In this document: one piece after another, positions 18,421 to 27,168 of the stretch
How positions within the stretch are numbered: position 1 is the stretch's first letter
Layout of the letters: each line of letters starts with the position of its first letter
Assembly (NCBI GenBank): GCA_965200525.1
Contig: OZ241368.1
Coordinates: 2,542,001 to 2,606,000, forward strand
Direction: 5' to 3'
Length of the DNA: 64,000 nucleotides
Source of the DNA: JANNPJ01 sp965200525
Lineage (GTDB): Bacteria; Actinomycetota; Actinomycetes; Actinomycetales; Kineosporiaceae
Program-made: the position numbers and the translations under genes
Notes under the pieces: generated by a model
What the model was told of the DNA's origin: nothing
Databases searched by the model: none
What the model saw: only the letters and a program-made list of their open reading frames with translations

Positions 18421-20535
18421 TTAGCCCGCTCGGGCGGGCCCCTCCAGGGAGCGGTCGATCGCGGCCGCCGCGGCCAGGCACTCCGGCCGGGTCGGCGGTT
18501 CGGGGCCGTAGAGCGCGCGCTCGAGGGTGGCCAGGGCCTGCCGTACCGGTTCGGACGGCAGCCGCCGGGCCAGCGCGGCCACGGTCTCGTTCGGACGCCG
18601 ACCCGTGCCGCGGTGTGTGAGGTCGGCCTCGAGCCGGTCGAAGGCCGCGGCCAGTTCGGGGTCGATCGGCCGGCCCGGCCCGTCGATCCCCGGCCCGCGA
18701 GCCCGACGGCGACGCCGCCGCAGCAGCCCGGCGGCCACCGCCGACCCGAGCAGGACCAGCACGACCAGCCCCCAGGTGATCGGCCGTTCCAGGGTGCCCC
18801 GCAGGTGCGCCCAACTGGTCCGCCACCAGGGTGTGGACGTCGCGGCGGCGGCCGGGGTCGGGTCGGAGTCGACCCAGCCGACCCCGCGGATCCAGACCTC
18901 GACCCAGGCGTGGGCGTCCGAGCGGTGCAGGGTCCGCAACCCGTTGTCGCCGGCCTCACCGCCCGAGAATCCGACCGCCATCCGGGCCGGCACGCCGGCC
19001 GCCCGCAGCAGCACCACCTCGGCGCTGGCGAACTGCTCGCAGAACCCGCTGTGGGAGGTGAACAGCACGTCGTCGACGGCATCGGCGCCGGCCGGAGGCA
19101 CCGGCGAGTCGAGCGTGTAGGTGATTCGGCGGCCCAGCTCGCGCTCGATCGCCTGGACCGCCGCCGGCCGCGACGGTGCGGCCGCGACCAGCCCGATCCC
19201 CAGTTGCCGCACCCGATCGGGCAGGCCGCGGGGCAACGCCGTCCAGCGCGGATCCGGCGGATCGGTCAGTGGATCACCGCTCGAAGCAGCCGGCCGGTCC
19301 CAGCCCGGCTCGCCCAGCATCGGCAGGCCCTGCGACTGGACCTGGTACCGGCTCAGGCCGGCGCCGCGCCGATCGGTGACGGTCAGCCGGTCGCCCGGGG
19401 CGCTGAAGGCCGAGCCGCCGGCCAGCTCGGGCGAGACGAGGCCGAGCACCTGGCCCGGGGCCAGCACCTCGGTCTGGCCGTTCAGCAGCGGCCGGACCTG
19501 GTCGGTGCGGGCCGGGCCGGCGGCGGTGGCGTACGAGCCGGCCCGCTGGACGACGCCGATCCGGCCGCCCGCCCCGGCCACCACCTGCGGCAGGCCGCCC
19601 GAGGTCAGCGTGGCCAGCCACCCCCGGCCGGTGTAGAGGTCGAGCGTGCCGGCCCGCCACAGCCGAGGCGAGTTCGCCGTCACCTGGTAGAGCGATTGCC
19701 CGCCGAGAGCGCCCCGGGCACTGAGATCCATCGAACCCCCGAGATAGCCGGACGCCGACCGATTCGAGCCCGTACCGAACCCGCGGCCGGCCAGGCCACC
19801 GCCACCACCGCGACCGGCCGCGCCGATCAGCCCGCTGAGCCCGGCGCCGGCCAGCAGGGCACAGCTCAGGGTGATCGCGGCCAGCACCGGCAGCACGTGC
19901 CAGCGGAACCGCCGGCCGGTCGAGCCGGTCAAGCCGGTCAAGCCGGCGGAGCCGGTCGAACCGGGGTGAGCGCTGCGGTTCATGACCGGGGGCGAGTCCA
20001 CGCCCGGGGCGCCGGCCAGCTGGGTCAGCGTGAACAGGGCCGCCGGCCAGCCGAACAGCATCACCGGCAGCAACTGCCGGCCCGGCCCGGCGACGCTGGC
20101 CAGCCCGAGCACCGCCGTCCCCAGCACCAGCGCCGACTGAACCCCCCGCCGGTCCGCCAGCTCCGACGCGACCGCCACCAGCCCGCCCGCGGCCAGCGCG
20201 GCCAGCAGCCCGATCGGGACGCCGGCGGGCAGGGCCAGCTCGCCCACCGCCGTCCCCAACCGCCCCTGTGACCCGCCGGCCATCAGCGCCCCCGGGCCGG
20301 AAAGGGCCGTGGTCAGCACCAGGAGGGCCAGCACCAGCACGGCCAGGGCGGTCCGGCGGGGCGAGTCACGCAGCAGTTCGGGGGCCCAGCGCGGTACCAG
20401 CACGCCGACCGTCAGGGTCAGCACCAGGGCCAGCAGGCAGATCTGGGCCGGCAGCAGGCCCGACAGTCCCAGGGCCAGGCCGCCACCGAGGGTGGTGATC
20501 AGCGCGCCGACCCGGGTGGAGCGGGCCGTCGTCAC
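18421..20535 (-). CDS. Transglutaminase-like TgpA-family membrane protein
   Basis: Protein of 704 residues: about 6-7 membrane helices at the N-terminus (DUF3488/TgpA_N), a long extracytoplasmic part with a transglutaminase-like core, then one membrane helix (TWGLVVLVLLGSAVAAGLL) and a cytosolic DUF4129-type tail. The catalytic Cys lies in SGFCEQFASAEVVLLRAAG (about residue 497), the His and Asp in DAHAWVEVWIRGVGWVDSDP. The GTG at 20533-20535 overlaps the DUF58 stop (GTGA), which fixes the start although the frame stays open upstream. In many actinobacteria MoxR, DUF58 and TgpA genes form one operon as here; the natural substrate is unknown. Confidence 0.9.
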   Translation of the reverse strand: MTTARSTRVGALITTLGGGLALGLSGLLPAQICLLALVLTLTVGVLVPRWAPELLRDSPRRTALAVLVLALLVLTTALSGPGALMAGGSQGRLGTAVGELALPAGVPIGLLAALAAGGLVAVASELADRRGVQSALVLGTAVLGLASVAGPGRQLLPVMLFGWPAALFTLTQLAGAPGVDSPPVMNRSAHPGSTGSAGLTGLTGSTGRRFRWHVLPVLAAITLSCALLAGAGLSGLIGAAGRGGGGGLAGRGFGTGSNRSASGYLGGSMDLSARGALGGQSLYQVTANSPRLWRAGTLDLYTGRGWLATLTSGGLPQVVAGAGGRIGVVQRAGSYATAAGPARTDQVRPLLNGQTEVLAPGQVLGLVSPELAGGSAFSAPGDRLTVTDRRGAGLSRYQVQSQGLPMLGEPGWDRPAASSGDPLTDPPDPRWTALPRGLPDRVRQLGIGLVAAAPSRPAAVQAIERELGRRITYTLDSPVPPAGADAVDDVLFTSHSGFCEQFASAEVVLLRAAGVPARMAVGFSGGEAGDNGLRTLHRSDAHAWVEVWIRGVGWVDSDPTPAAAATSTPWWRTSWAHLRGTLERPITWGLVVLVLLGSAVAAGLLRRRRRRARGPGIDGPGRPIDPELAAAFDRLEADLTHRGTGRRPNETVAALARRLPSEPVRQALATLERALYGPEPPTRPECLAAAAAIDRSLEGPARAG

Positions 20536-21575
20536 CAGGCTCGCACCTGACCGTCCGGCCCGAGTCCGAACACCGCCGAACCCGGGGGGACGCCGAACGA
20601 GGGCAGCGGGCCGGTGGCGGCGATCATCGTGACGCCGGCCGGGCCGGCCCAGTCGGTGGCGGCCCGGAGCACCTCGGCGGTCGGCCGGTCGACCGGGGGC
20701 AGGCCGGCGAACCAGTCGAGCACGGCCTCGGGATCCTCGCCCCGGTAGGCGTTCACGCCGGTGGCCGAGAGCCGGATCGGGCCGTGGCCGGCCCCGGCCA
20801 CCGCGACCGCGGTCCAGGCCGCGCCGGAGAGCAGGGCCTCCCAGTCCGGGTGCTCGCCCTGACCGGCCACCACCAGTGCGATCCGGAAGTGCGGGCCGGC
20901 CTCGGGGATGACCACGGTCAGCCGGTCGTGCCGGGCGGTGGCCCGCCAGTGGACCTGGCGCAGGGGGTCGCCGTGCTGCCACTCCCGCAGCGCGTGCGGC
21001 TCGGTCCCGACCCGGCCGGCCCGGCCGCCGGCCTGATCCCCGGCGCCGGCCACGCTCAGGTCGGCCGCGGCCGCGGGGGCCGGGTGCACGCTGATCCGGG
21101 CCGTGATCCGGATCCGCCGCCGGTGCAGGGACAGGCCCATCGGGGCCGTGCTGGCCAGCTCGACCTCGTGCTCGTCGGTGATCCCCCGGGCCACCGCCCG
21201 ACGGTGAACGGTGAGCTCGGCCCGTTCGCCCGGAGCCAGGCCGGGCACGCCGAGGGCGATCGGCTCGAACGCCGGGTGCCGGTGGTTCAGTCCGAGGGCG
21301 GGCGTGCTGCGGCGTCCTCGATTGTGTACGTGAAAGACCTGCTCGCTGGTCTGGCCCAGACCGACCCGCTCGAGGCCGCGGAAGCAGACCGAGACGGTGC
21401 TCAGGTCAGGGCGGATCAGCTGGGAGATCACCACCGGGGCGAACAGGGCGCAGCCGATCAGCAGCAGCCAGGCGTTGGCCGCCCGCAGGCCGATCAGGGC
21501 CAGCAGGGCGGCCAGCAGCAGGCTGAGGGCGCCGGCCGAGGTCGGAGCCGCGAACAGCGACCGCCCCGCCCTCAT
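20532..21575 (-). CDS. DUF58 domain-containing protein
   Basis: Protein of 347 residues with two N-terminal membrane helices (SLLLAALLALIGLRAAN and AWLLLIGCALFAPVVIS) and a DUF58 region whose signature GTEPHALREWQHGDPLRQVHW is followed by ATARHDRLTV near residue 190-220. DUF58 proteins are partners of MoxR AAA ATPases and often carry a degenerate VWA fold. ATGA overlaps with both neighbours (moxR upstream and the transglutaminase downstream) show an operon. Biochemical role is not established. Confidence 0.9.
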   Translation of the reverse strand: MRAGRSLFAAPTSAGALSLLLAALLALIGLRAANAWLLLIGCALFAPVVISQLIRPDLSTVSVCFRGLERVGLGQTSEQVFHVHNRGRRSTPALGLNHRHPAFEPIALGVPGLAPGERAELTVHRRAVARGITDEHEVELASTAPMGLSLHRRRIRITARISVHPAPAAAADLSVAGAGDQAGGRAGRVGTEPHALREWQHGDPLRQVHWRATARHDRLTVVIPEAGPHFRIALVVAGQGEHPDWEALLSGAAWTAVAVAGAGHGPIRLSATGVNAYRGEDPEAVLDWFAGLPPVDRPTAEVLRAATDWAGPAGVTMIAATGPLPSFGVPPGSAVFGLGPDGQVRAW

Positions 21576-22576
21576 ACCCGGACCGGGACCGGCTGCCGGT
21601 CGACGAGCTCCTGAACCAGCGCCTCGGCCGAACCCGGACCGAAGCCCGGACCGGAGCCCGGACCCGAGCCGAAGGCCACCACGATCCGATGGGCCAGGAC
21701 GACGACCGCCAGGTCGTTCACGTCGTCCGGGGTCACGTAGTCACGCCCGCGCAGCACCGCCTGGGCCTGGGCGCAGCGGGCCAGGGCGATCGCCGCCCGC
21801 GCCCCGGCTCCGGCCCTGATCCGCTGGTCGTGCCGGGTGGCCCGGGCCAGCGAGACGGCGTGGGCCAGCACCGGCTCGGCGATGTGCACCGCCCGGACGG
21901 CCCGGCGGACCGCGATCAGGGTGCCCCGGTCCAGGGCCGGGCCGAGACCGTCGACGGTCGGGCCGGCCAGTTGCTCGCGAACGACCCGATGCTCGGCCTC
22001 GGCGTCCAGGGGGGCCAGGTGCAACCGGATCGCGAACCGGTCCAGCTGGCCCTCGGGCAGCGGATAGGTGCCGTGCTGGTCGAGCGGGTTCTGGGTGGCC
22101 ACCAGCATGAAGTTGGCCGATACCGGGTGGCGGACGCCGTCCACCGTGACCGTGCGCTCCTCCATCACCTCGAGCAGGGCCGACTGGGTGCGCGGCGGCA
22201 TCCGGTTGAGCTCGTCCATCAGCAGGACGTCGGCGAACACCGGTCCGGGGATGAAGCTGAACCGGCGCTCGCCCGGGTCCCAGACCGCCGAGCCGGTGAT
22301 GTCGGCCGGCATCAGGTCGGCCGTGGCCTGGACCCGCTGGAACGCACCGCCCACCGATCGGGCCAGAGCCCGGGCCAGTGTGGTCTTGCCGGTCCCGGGA
22401 GCGTCCTCGATCAGCACGTGGCCGCCGGCCAGGGCGGCCACGGCGATCAGCTCGACCACCCGGTGCTGGCCGCGAACCACCGTCTCGATGTTGGCGACCA
22501 GGCGCCGGGACACCTCGGTGGCCGCGCCGGCCGTCAGAGCGGCCGGCTGATCCGCTGCCGCCGCCGGGGATTCCAT
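21572..22576 (-). CDS. MoxR-family AAA+ ATPase
   Basis: Chaperone-like ATPase of 334 residues (AAA_3 family). Walker A is EDAPGTGKTTLARALA near residue 50-65, Walker B VLLMDELNRMPPRTQSALLE near residue 110, and sensor 1 FMLVATQNPLDQHGTYPLPE follows, as in MoxR. It is the first gene of the moxR-DUF58-transglutaminase operon; the ATG is at 22574-22576. MoxR proteins are thought to help insert cofactors or assemble VWA-domain partners. Confidence 0.92.
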   Translation of the reverse strand: MESPAAAADQPAALTAGAATEVSRRLVANIETVVRGQHRVVELIAVAALAGGHVLIEDAPGTGKTTLARALARSVGGAFQRVQATADLMPADITGSAVWDPGERRFSFIPGPVFADVLLMDELNRMPPRTQSALLEVMEERTVTVDGVRHPVSANFMLVATQNPLDQHGTYPLPEGQLDRFAIRLHLAPLDAEAEHRVVREQLAGPTVDGLGPALDRGTLIAVRRAVRAVHIAEPVLAHAVSLARATRHDQRIRAGAGARAAIALARCAQAQAVLRGRDYVTPDDVNDLAVVVLAHRIVVAFGSGPGSGPGFGPGSAEALVQELVDRQPVPVRV

Positions 22577-22606
22577 GAGCGGAACCTCGGCAGATCCGGC
22601 CCCCTT

Positions 22607-22643
22607 CTGAACCGGGCGGCCCGAATGCGGGCCCCCGGCTCAG
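22607..22643 (-). terminator. Imperfect stem-loop at the end of pntB
   Basis: Arms 22607-22623 and 22628-22643 pair with a four-base loop when read leftward, with one bulge and one G-U pair, and the arm nearest pntB contains its stop codon. No T-run follows. It separates pntB from the moxR operon and may act as a terminator or 3'-end stabiliser. Confidence 0.4.
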
Positions 22644-24070
22644 AGGTTCTTGACCGCGCTCAGCACCTTGGTCAGCGACTGCTTGGCGTCTCCGAACAGC
22701 AGCGACGTCTTCGGGTCGTAGAGCAGCTCGTTCTCGATCCCGGCGAAACCGGGGCGCATCGAGCGTTTCAGGAAGATCACCTGCTGGGCCTCACCGACCT
22801 CAAGGATCGGCATGCCGTAGATCGGCGAGCCGGGCGAGGTCTTGGCCGCCGGGTTGACCACGTCGTTGGCCCCGACCACCAGCACCACGTCAGTGGTCTT
22901 GAACTCGGGATTCACCTCGTCCATCTCGCGCAGCGCCTCGTAGGGCACGTTGGCCTCGGCCAGCAGCACGTTCATGTGCCCGGGCATCCGGCCGGCCACG
23001 GCGTGCACGCCGTAGGTGACCTCGATGCCCTTGCCCTCCAGCACCTCGGCCAGCTCGCGGATGGTGTGCTGGGCCTGGGCCACGGCCAGGCCGTACCCGG
23101 GAACGACGATCACCTTGGCCGCGTAGTTGAGCAGGATGGCCACGTCGTCCGGCGTCACCGACTTCACCGGCCGGTCCGAGACCGCGGTCGAGCCGGCGGT
23201 CGAGCCGCCCTTCAGCGCGCCGAACAGGATGCCGGCCACCGAGCGGCCCATCGCCCCGGCCATCTCCCGGGTCAGGATCGTGCCCGAGGCACCGACCAGG
23301 GTGCCGGCCACCAGCAGCAGGGTGTTACCGAGGACGAAGCCGCCCGCGGCCACGGTCAACCCGGTGAACGCGTTGAGCAGGGAGATCACGATCGGGACGT
23401 CGGCCCCGCCGACCGGCAGCACCAGCAGCACCCCGGTGATCAGGCCGGCCCCGGCCAGCGCCACGGCCACGCCGAGCGCGGCCCCGCCGACCAGCCAGGC
23501 GGCCAGCCCGACGGCCGCGGCCAGGGCGGCGATCATCAGGTACCGCATGCCGGGCAGGATCACCGGCCGGGTGGTCATCACCTCCTGCAGCTTGAGGAAG
23601 GTGATCACCGACCCGGAGAACGACACCGACCCGACCAGCACCGTGAACGCGGTCGCGAGCAGGGCCGCGAGCGGGGTCGCCGGGCCGTCGATCACACCGG
23701 GCAGGTAGCTGAACGCGCCGTCGGTGGCGATCCCGGACTCATGCAGCTCCAGCAATGCCACCAGCGCCGCGGCCCCGCCGCCGACCCCGTTGAACAGGGC
23801 CACCAGCTGCGGCATCTGGGTCATCTTGACGTTGCGGGCGGCCGGGACGGCGATCACCGTGCCGACCACCATGGCGATCACGATCGGCACCAGGTGGTCG
23901 AGGTCGGTGGAGAGGAACACCGTGACCAGGGCCACCACCGCACCGGCGGCCCCGATCAGGTTGCCCCGGCGAGCGGTCCGCGGCGAGGACAGGCCCTTGA
24001 GGGCCAGGATGAAGCAGACCGCCGCCAGCAGATAGCCGACCTCGGTGGCGTTCGGCGTCAGCCAGCTCAT
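22640..24070 (-). CDS. pntB: NAD(P) transhydrogenase subunit beta PntB
   Basis: Membrane subunit of the proton-translocating transhydrogenase, 476 residues. The N-terminal two-thirds hold about nine helices (for example YLLAAVCFILALKGLSSP) with the family pieces GGGAAALVALLE and SVSFSGSVITFLKLQ, and the C-terminal third is the NADP(H)-binding domain III with VIVVPGYGLAVAQAQH, VHAVAGRMPGHMNVLLAEA and VLVVGANDVVNPAA. The ATG at 24068-24070 overlaps the pntA2 stop. With pntA1 and pntA2 it exchanges hydride between NADH and NADP+ using the proton gradient. Confidence 0.96.
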   Translation of the reverse strand: MSWLTPNATEVGYLLAAVCFILALKGLSSPRTARRGNLIGAAGAVVALVTVFLSTDLDHLVPIVIAMVVGTVIAVPAARNVKMTQMPQLVALFNGVGGGAAALVALLELHESGIATDGAFSYLPGVIDGPATPLAALLATAFTVLVGSVSFSGSVITFLKLQEVMTTRPVILPGMRYLMIAALAAAVGLAAWLVGGAALGVAVALAGAGLITGVLLVLPVGGADVPIVISLLNAFTGLTVAAGGFVLGNTLLLVAGTLVGASGTILTREMAGAMGRSVAGILFGALKGGSTAGSTAVSDRPVKSVTPDDVAILLNYAAKVIVVPGYGLAVAQAQHTIRELAEVLEGKGIEVTYGVHAVAGRMPGHMNVLLAEANVPYEALREMDEVNPEFKTTDVVLVVGANDVVNPAAKTSPGSPIYGMPILEVGEAQQVIFLKRSMRPGFAGIENELLYDPKTSLLFGDAKQSLTKVLSAVKNL

Positions 24071-24348
24071 CGGGTCCGCCCCTTGAACATCTCCAGCATC
24101 CGGTCGGTGACGACGAACCCGCCGACCAGGTTGACCGTGGCCAGCACCACCGCGACCGTGCCGACCGCGACCGTGGCGGTGTCGTCGGCGTGGCCGGTGA
24201 TCAGGATCGCGCCGACCAGGATGATCCCGTGGATCGCGTTGGCGCCGGACATCAGCGGGGTGTGCAGGGTGGTCGAGACCTTGGCCACCACCTCGAACCC
24301 GACGAAGACGGCCAGAACGAAGATCGCCAGTAGAGCTACACCGCTCAT
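24067..24348 (-). CDS. pntA2: NAD(P) transhydrogenase subunit alpha part 2 (PntA2/PntAB)
   Basis: Short membrane subunit of 93 residues with three hydrophobic helices (GVALLAIFVLAVFVGFEVV, IILVGAILITGHADD region and VAVGTVAVVLATVNLVGGFVV) and the family segment TTLHTPLMSGANAIHG between them. It corresponds to the C-terminal membrane part of E. coli PntA, encoded separately as in Rhodospirillum and actinobacteria. Overlaps of four bases with pntA1 and pntB show one operon. Confidence 0.95.
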   Translation of the reverse strand: MSGVALLAIFVLAVFVGFEVVAKVSTTLHTPLMSGANAIHGIILVGAILITGHADDTATVAVGTVAVVLATVNLVGGFVVTDRMLEMFKGRTR

Positions 24349-25511
24349 CGGACGTCGGTCCCTTCATCGGGGGGCTCGCCGAGCAGGTCCGCGGTCGGCC
24401 GGTGCCGGACCACGCCGTCGTGGGTCAGGCAGGCCCCCGCCACCACCTCGTCGTCGAAGTCCGGCACCAGCTCGCCGTCCCTGACCATCAGCAGCACCAG
24501 GTTCAGCACGTTCTTGGCGTACAGCCGGGAGGCGTCGGCCGGCATCGCGCTGGCGGCGTCCTTCATGCCGACCAGGGTGATCGAGCCGGCCCCGCCGTCC
24601 AACGGGATCGGCAGGTCCTGCCCGGCCACCGCCCCCTCGACGTTGCCGCCGGACTCGGCGGCCAGGTCGACGATCACGCTGCCCGGCTTCATCCCGGCCA
24701 GCATCGCCCGGGTGACCAGCACCGGCGCCTGCCGGCCGGGCACCGCGGCGGTGGTGATCAGCACGTCGGCGGCGTGCACGAACGGGGTCAGCAGCTCGCG
24801 CTGGCGCTCGGCCCGGTCCTCGGTCATCTCCCGGGCGTAGCCACCGGCTCCGGCCAGCGACTCCAGGTGGAGGTCGACGAAGGTGGCTCCCATCGAGCGG
24901 ACCTCGTCGGCGCTGGCCGGGCGGACGTCGTAGGCCGACACCACCGCGCCCAGCCGTTTCGCGGTGGCAATCGCCTGCAACCCGGCGACCCCGGCCCCGA
25001 GCACCAGCACCTTGGCCGGCGGAACGGTTCCGGCCGCGGTCATGAACAGCGGGAAGAACCGGGGATAACGGGTGGCCGCCTCGATCACGCAGCGATATCC
25101 GGCGACCAGGGCCTGCGAGGTCAGCGCGTCCATCGACTGGGCCCGCGAGATCCGGGGCACCAGTTCCATCGCGAACGACGTCACCCGGCCGTCGCGCAGG
25201 GCCCGGACCATCTCCGGTTCGGTGGCCGGCGAGCACAGGCCGACGGTGATCGCGCCCGGTCTCAGCCGGCTGACGACGTCCACCGACAGGGGCCTGACGT
25301 GCAGCAACACCTCGACCGCAGCCGGATCGAGCTGGCCCGCCACGACGGCGCCGGCATCGACGAAGGCCTGGTCGGAAGCCAGCGCGGCCGTTCCGGCACC
25401 GGCCTGGACGGTGACGTCCAGACCGGCCTTGACGAGTTGAGGGACGACGTCGGGCAGCGTGGCGACCCGGCGTTCACCGGGAATCGACTCGGCGTATACG
25501 GCGACCTTCAT
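24345..25511 (-). CDS. pntA1: NAD(P) transhydrogenase subunit alpha part 1 (PntA1/PntAA)
   Basis: Soluble NAD(H)-binding subunit of 388 residues. It starts MKVAVYAESIPGERRVATLP, as in alanine dehydrogenase/PntA proteins, contains the Rossmann motif VLVLGAGVAGLQAIATAKRLGA near residue 168, and ends with PDFDDEVVAGACLTHDG. First gene of the three-subunit pnt operon. A TTATCCACG site, one base from a DnaA box, lies 10 bases upstream of the ATG, which may be chance. Confidence 0.95.
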   Translation of the reverse strand: MKVAVYAESIPGERRVATLPDVVPQLVKAGLDVTVQAGAGTAALASDQAFVDAGAVVAGQLDPAAVEVLLHVRPLSVDVVSRLRPGAITVGLCSPATEPEMVRALRDGRVTSFAMELVPRISRAQSMDALTSQALVAGYRCVIEAATRYPRFFPLFMTAAGTVPPAKVLVLGAGVAGLQAIATAKRLGAVVSAYDVRPASADEVRSMGATFVDLHLESLAGAGGYAREMTEDRAERQRELLTPFVHAADVLITTAAVPGRQAPVLVTRAMLAGMKPGSVIVDLAAESGGNVEGAVAGQDLPIPLDGGAGSITLVGMKDAASAMPADASRLYAKNVLNLVLLMVRDGELVPDFDDEVVAGACLTHDGVVRHRPTADLLGEPPDEGTDVR

Positions 25512-25758
25512 CCAGAGAACTTATCCACGGACCCAGCGTGCCGTACATTCACAAAATGTGCGTCAGATCACCAATTGCGCGTACATTCGGCGAGCCCGAA
25601 CCAATCCCGGTGGCGATTGCCGGTGAGCGGGCATTCCGGTGGTGGCGGCCTGCCGCTGAGCAACCTGTGAGTCGATCACGGGAGACTGAGTTAGGCTGCC
25701 CCGCTTGGCCGGCCCCTGGACAGCCCTGGACAGCCCTGGACGCAATGATGGAGAGACG
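25512..25758. promoter_or_regulatory. Divergent region between pntA1 and a membrane-protein gene
   Basis: No gene is recognised. It holds the direct repeat GTACATTC at 25543-25550 and 25581-25588, a small inverted repeat ACATT/AATGT at 25545-25559, and 2.8 copies of a 10-bp tandem unit (CCCTGGACAG) at 25714-25741 close to the rightward gene. The segment around 25540-25590 is AT-richer than the surroundings and is the best place for the two promoters. Confidence 0.45.
25714..25741. repeat. 10-bp tandem repeat, 2.8 copies
   Basis: CCCTGGACAG is repeated without change at 25714, 25724 and (partly) 25734, ending 17 bases before the start codon of the downstream gene. Copy-number change here would shift the distance between promoter and start. 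Confidence 0.85.
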
Positions 25759-27159
25759 ATGACGCCCAATCCCACATCCGAGCCCGACCAGGCCGAAGAG
25801 GTGGCGGACGTCGTCGAAGACCCCACCCCACCCGACGTCGCCCCCGACGAGACGACAGCCGTCCCGGCCGGCGAGACCACGCCGATCGCGGCGAACGAGA
25901 CGACGCCGATCGCCGCGGACGAGACCACCCCGGTCACGGCGGACGAGACCCCGGCCGTGGAGCCGGTCCCGGCCGAGCCGATCTTCGCCGACACCACCGC
26001 GATCGCCGCCACTCCGGTCGCTCCGGCTGAGCCGACCGAGCCGGCTGAGCCGACACCGGCCGAGGTTCTGGAGCAGGGCCCGACCGAGGTGGTCGTCGTG
26101 ACCCCGGCCGGCACCGACCCCGAGCCGGCCCCCGGCACCGTGGCCGCCGCCCTGATCGGCGTCACCCTGCTGTTCGCCCTGCTGATCGCTGCCTTCGCCC
26201 TGCCCGCGATCCACAGCGGGCCGAAGGAGGTGCCGATCGGCGTCGCCGGCTCGGCCCAGGTGGTGCCCCAGCTCAAGCAGCTGTTCGCCGAGTACGGCAA
26301 GGCCACCTACAAGGACGACAAGACCTTCAAGGTGACGACGTACGCGTCCGAGGCGAAGCTGCGCCAGGCGCTGAAGGACCACAAGGAGTACGGCGGCCTG
26401 ACCGTCACCCAGAGCAGCACCGCGACGTCGGCGACCATGCTGCTGTCCTCGGCCGCCAGCCCGGCGACCGCCACCGAGCTGGTCTCGATCGCCAGCCAGC
26501 TCAGCCAGCAGAGCCAGTTCCCGGTGGCCGACGTCGTGCCGCTGCCGAAGAAGGACCGGCTCGGCAACGGCCTGGCCGCCCTGGCCCTGCCGTTGGCCCT
26601 GGGCAGTCTGCTGCCGGCCGGCTTCCTGTTCGTGCTCTACCGCCGACGGGCCGCGAGCCAGCTGCTGGGCACCGTGGCCGGCTCGATCGTGATCGGGCTG
26701 GTGCTGTCGGCCATCCTGACCTTCTGGCTCGGCTCGACCAAGGGCGCCAACTACCCCGAGCTGACCCTGGCCATCGCCTTCGGCGTGGCCGCGATCTCGC
26801 TGTTCGTGCTCGGTCTCGGGGCGGTGGCGGGCCGGATCGGCCTGGCCGTCGGGGCCGCGATCGTGGTCCTGTTCAGCGCCCCGCTGGCCGGCCTGGCCAA
26901 CGGCCCGTACTTCCTGCCCAGCCCGTGGGGCACCATCGGCCAGCTGCTGCCGGTCGGCGCTCTCGGCACCGTGCTGCGCTCGGTGGCCTACTTCCACGGT
27001 CACGGCGCCGGGGCCGGCCTGCTGGTGCTGCTCGGCTGGGCCCTGATCGGCGGCGTCCTGCTGGTGCTGGGCACCGCCCTGATCACCGACCCGGCCGCCG
27101 ACGACGTGGTGACCGACGAAGACCTGGCCGAGCTGGGTTCACCGCAGCCGGTCAGCTGA
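25759..27159 (+). CDS. Multi-pass membrane protein with acidic repeat N-terminus, ABC-2/YhgE-like
   Basis: Protein of 466 residues. The first 125 residues are acidic, Pro/Thr/Ala-rich and contain 8-residue repeats of the form ETTPIAA(N/D). A membrane helix (VAAALIGVTLLFALLIAAF) leads to an outside domain starting LPAIHSGPKEVPIGVAGSAQ, and then five or six more helices. This shape (one helix, large loop, C-terminal helices) is like DUF3533/YhgE-Pip and ABC-2-type membrane proteins; no ATPase is adjacent. The ATG at 25759 follows GGAGAGACG. The function is not known. Confidence 0.72.
   Translation: MTPNPTSEPDQAEEVADVVEDPTPPDVAPDETTAVPAGETTPIAANETTPIAADETTPVTADETPAVEPVPAEPIFADTTAIAATPVAPAEPTEPAEPTPAEVLEQGPTEVVVVTPAGTDPEPAPGTVAAALIGVTLLFALLIAAFALPAIHSGPKEVPIGVAGSAQVVPQLKQLFAEYGKATYKDDKTFKVTTYASEAKLRQALKDHKEYGGLTVTQSSTATSATMLLSSAASPATATELVSIASQLSQQSQFPVADVVPLPKKDRLGNGLAALALPLALGSLLPAGFLFVLYRRRAASQLLGTVAGSIVIGLVLSAILTFWLGSTKGANYPELTLAIAFGVAAISLFVLGLGAVAGRIGLAVGAAIVVLFSAPLAGLANGPYFLPSPWGTIGQLLPVGALGTVLRSVAYFHGHGAGAGLLVLLGWALIGGVLLVLGTALITDPAADDVVTDEDLAELGSPQPVS
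25873..25944 (+). repeat. Three in-frame 24-bp repeats coding for an 8-residue motif
   Basis: Units 25873-25896, 25897-25920 and 25921-25944 each encode ETTPIAAN-like octapeptides (ETTPIAAN, ETTPIAAD, ETTPVTAD), with a weaker fourth before and after. They build the acidic, probably unfolded cytosolic N-terminus of the membrane protein. Confidence 0.85.
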
Positions 27160-27168
27160 GTCTCTCCA

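Noticed and set aside
17821..20271. An 816-codon rightward open frame opposite the transglutaminase
   Set aside because: Low-complexity Arg/Gly/Pro-rich product without motifs; shadow of the real gene.
20536..20982. Upstream extension of the transglutaminase frame
   Set aside because: It lies inside the DUF58 gene; the GTGA junction at 20532-20535 is the start.
21689..24484. A 931-codon rightward open frame opposite moxR and pntB
   Set aside because: Antisense shadow; the minus-strand proteins have all family motifs, and this frame has none.
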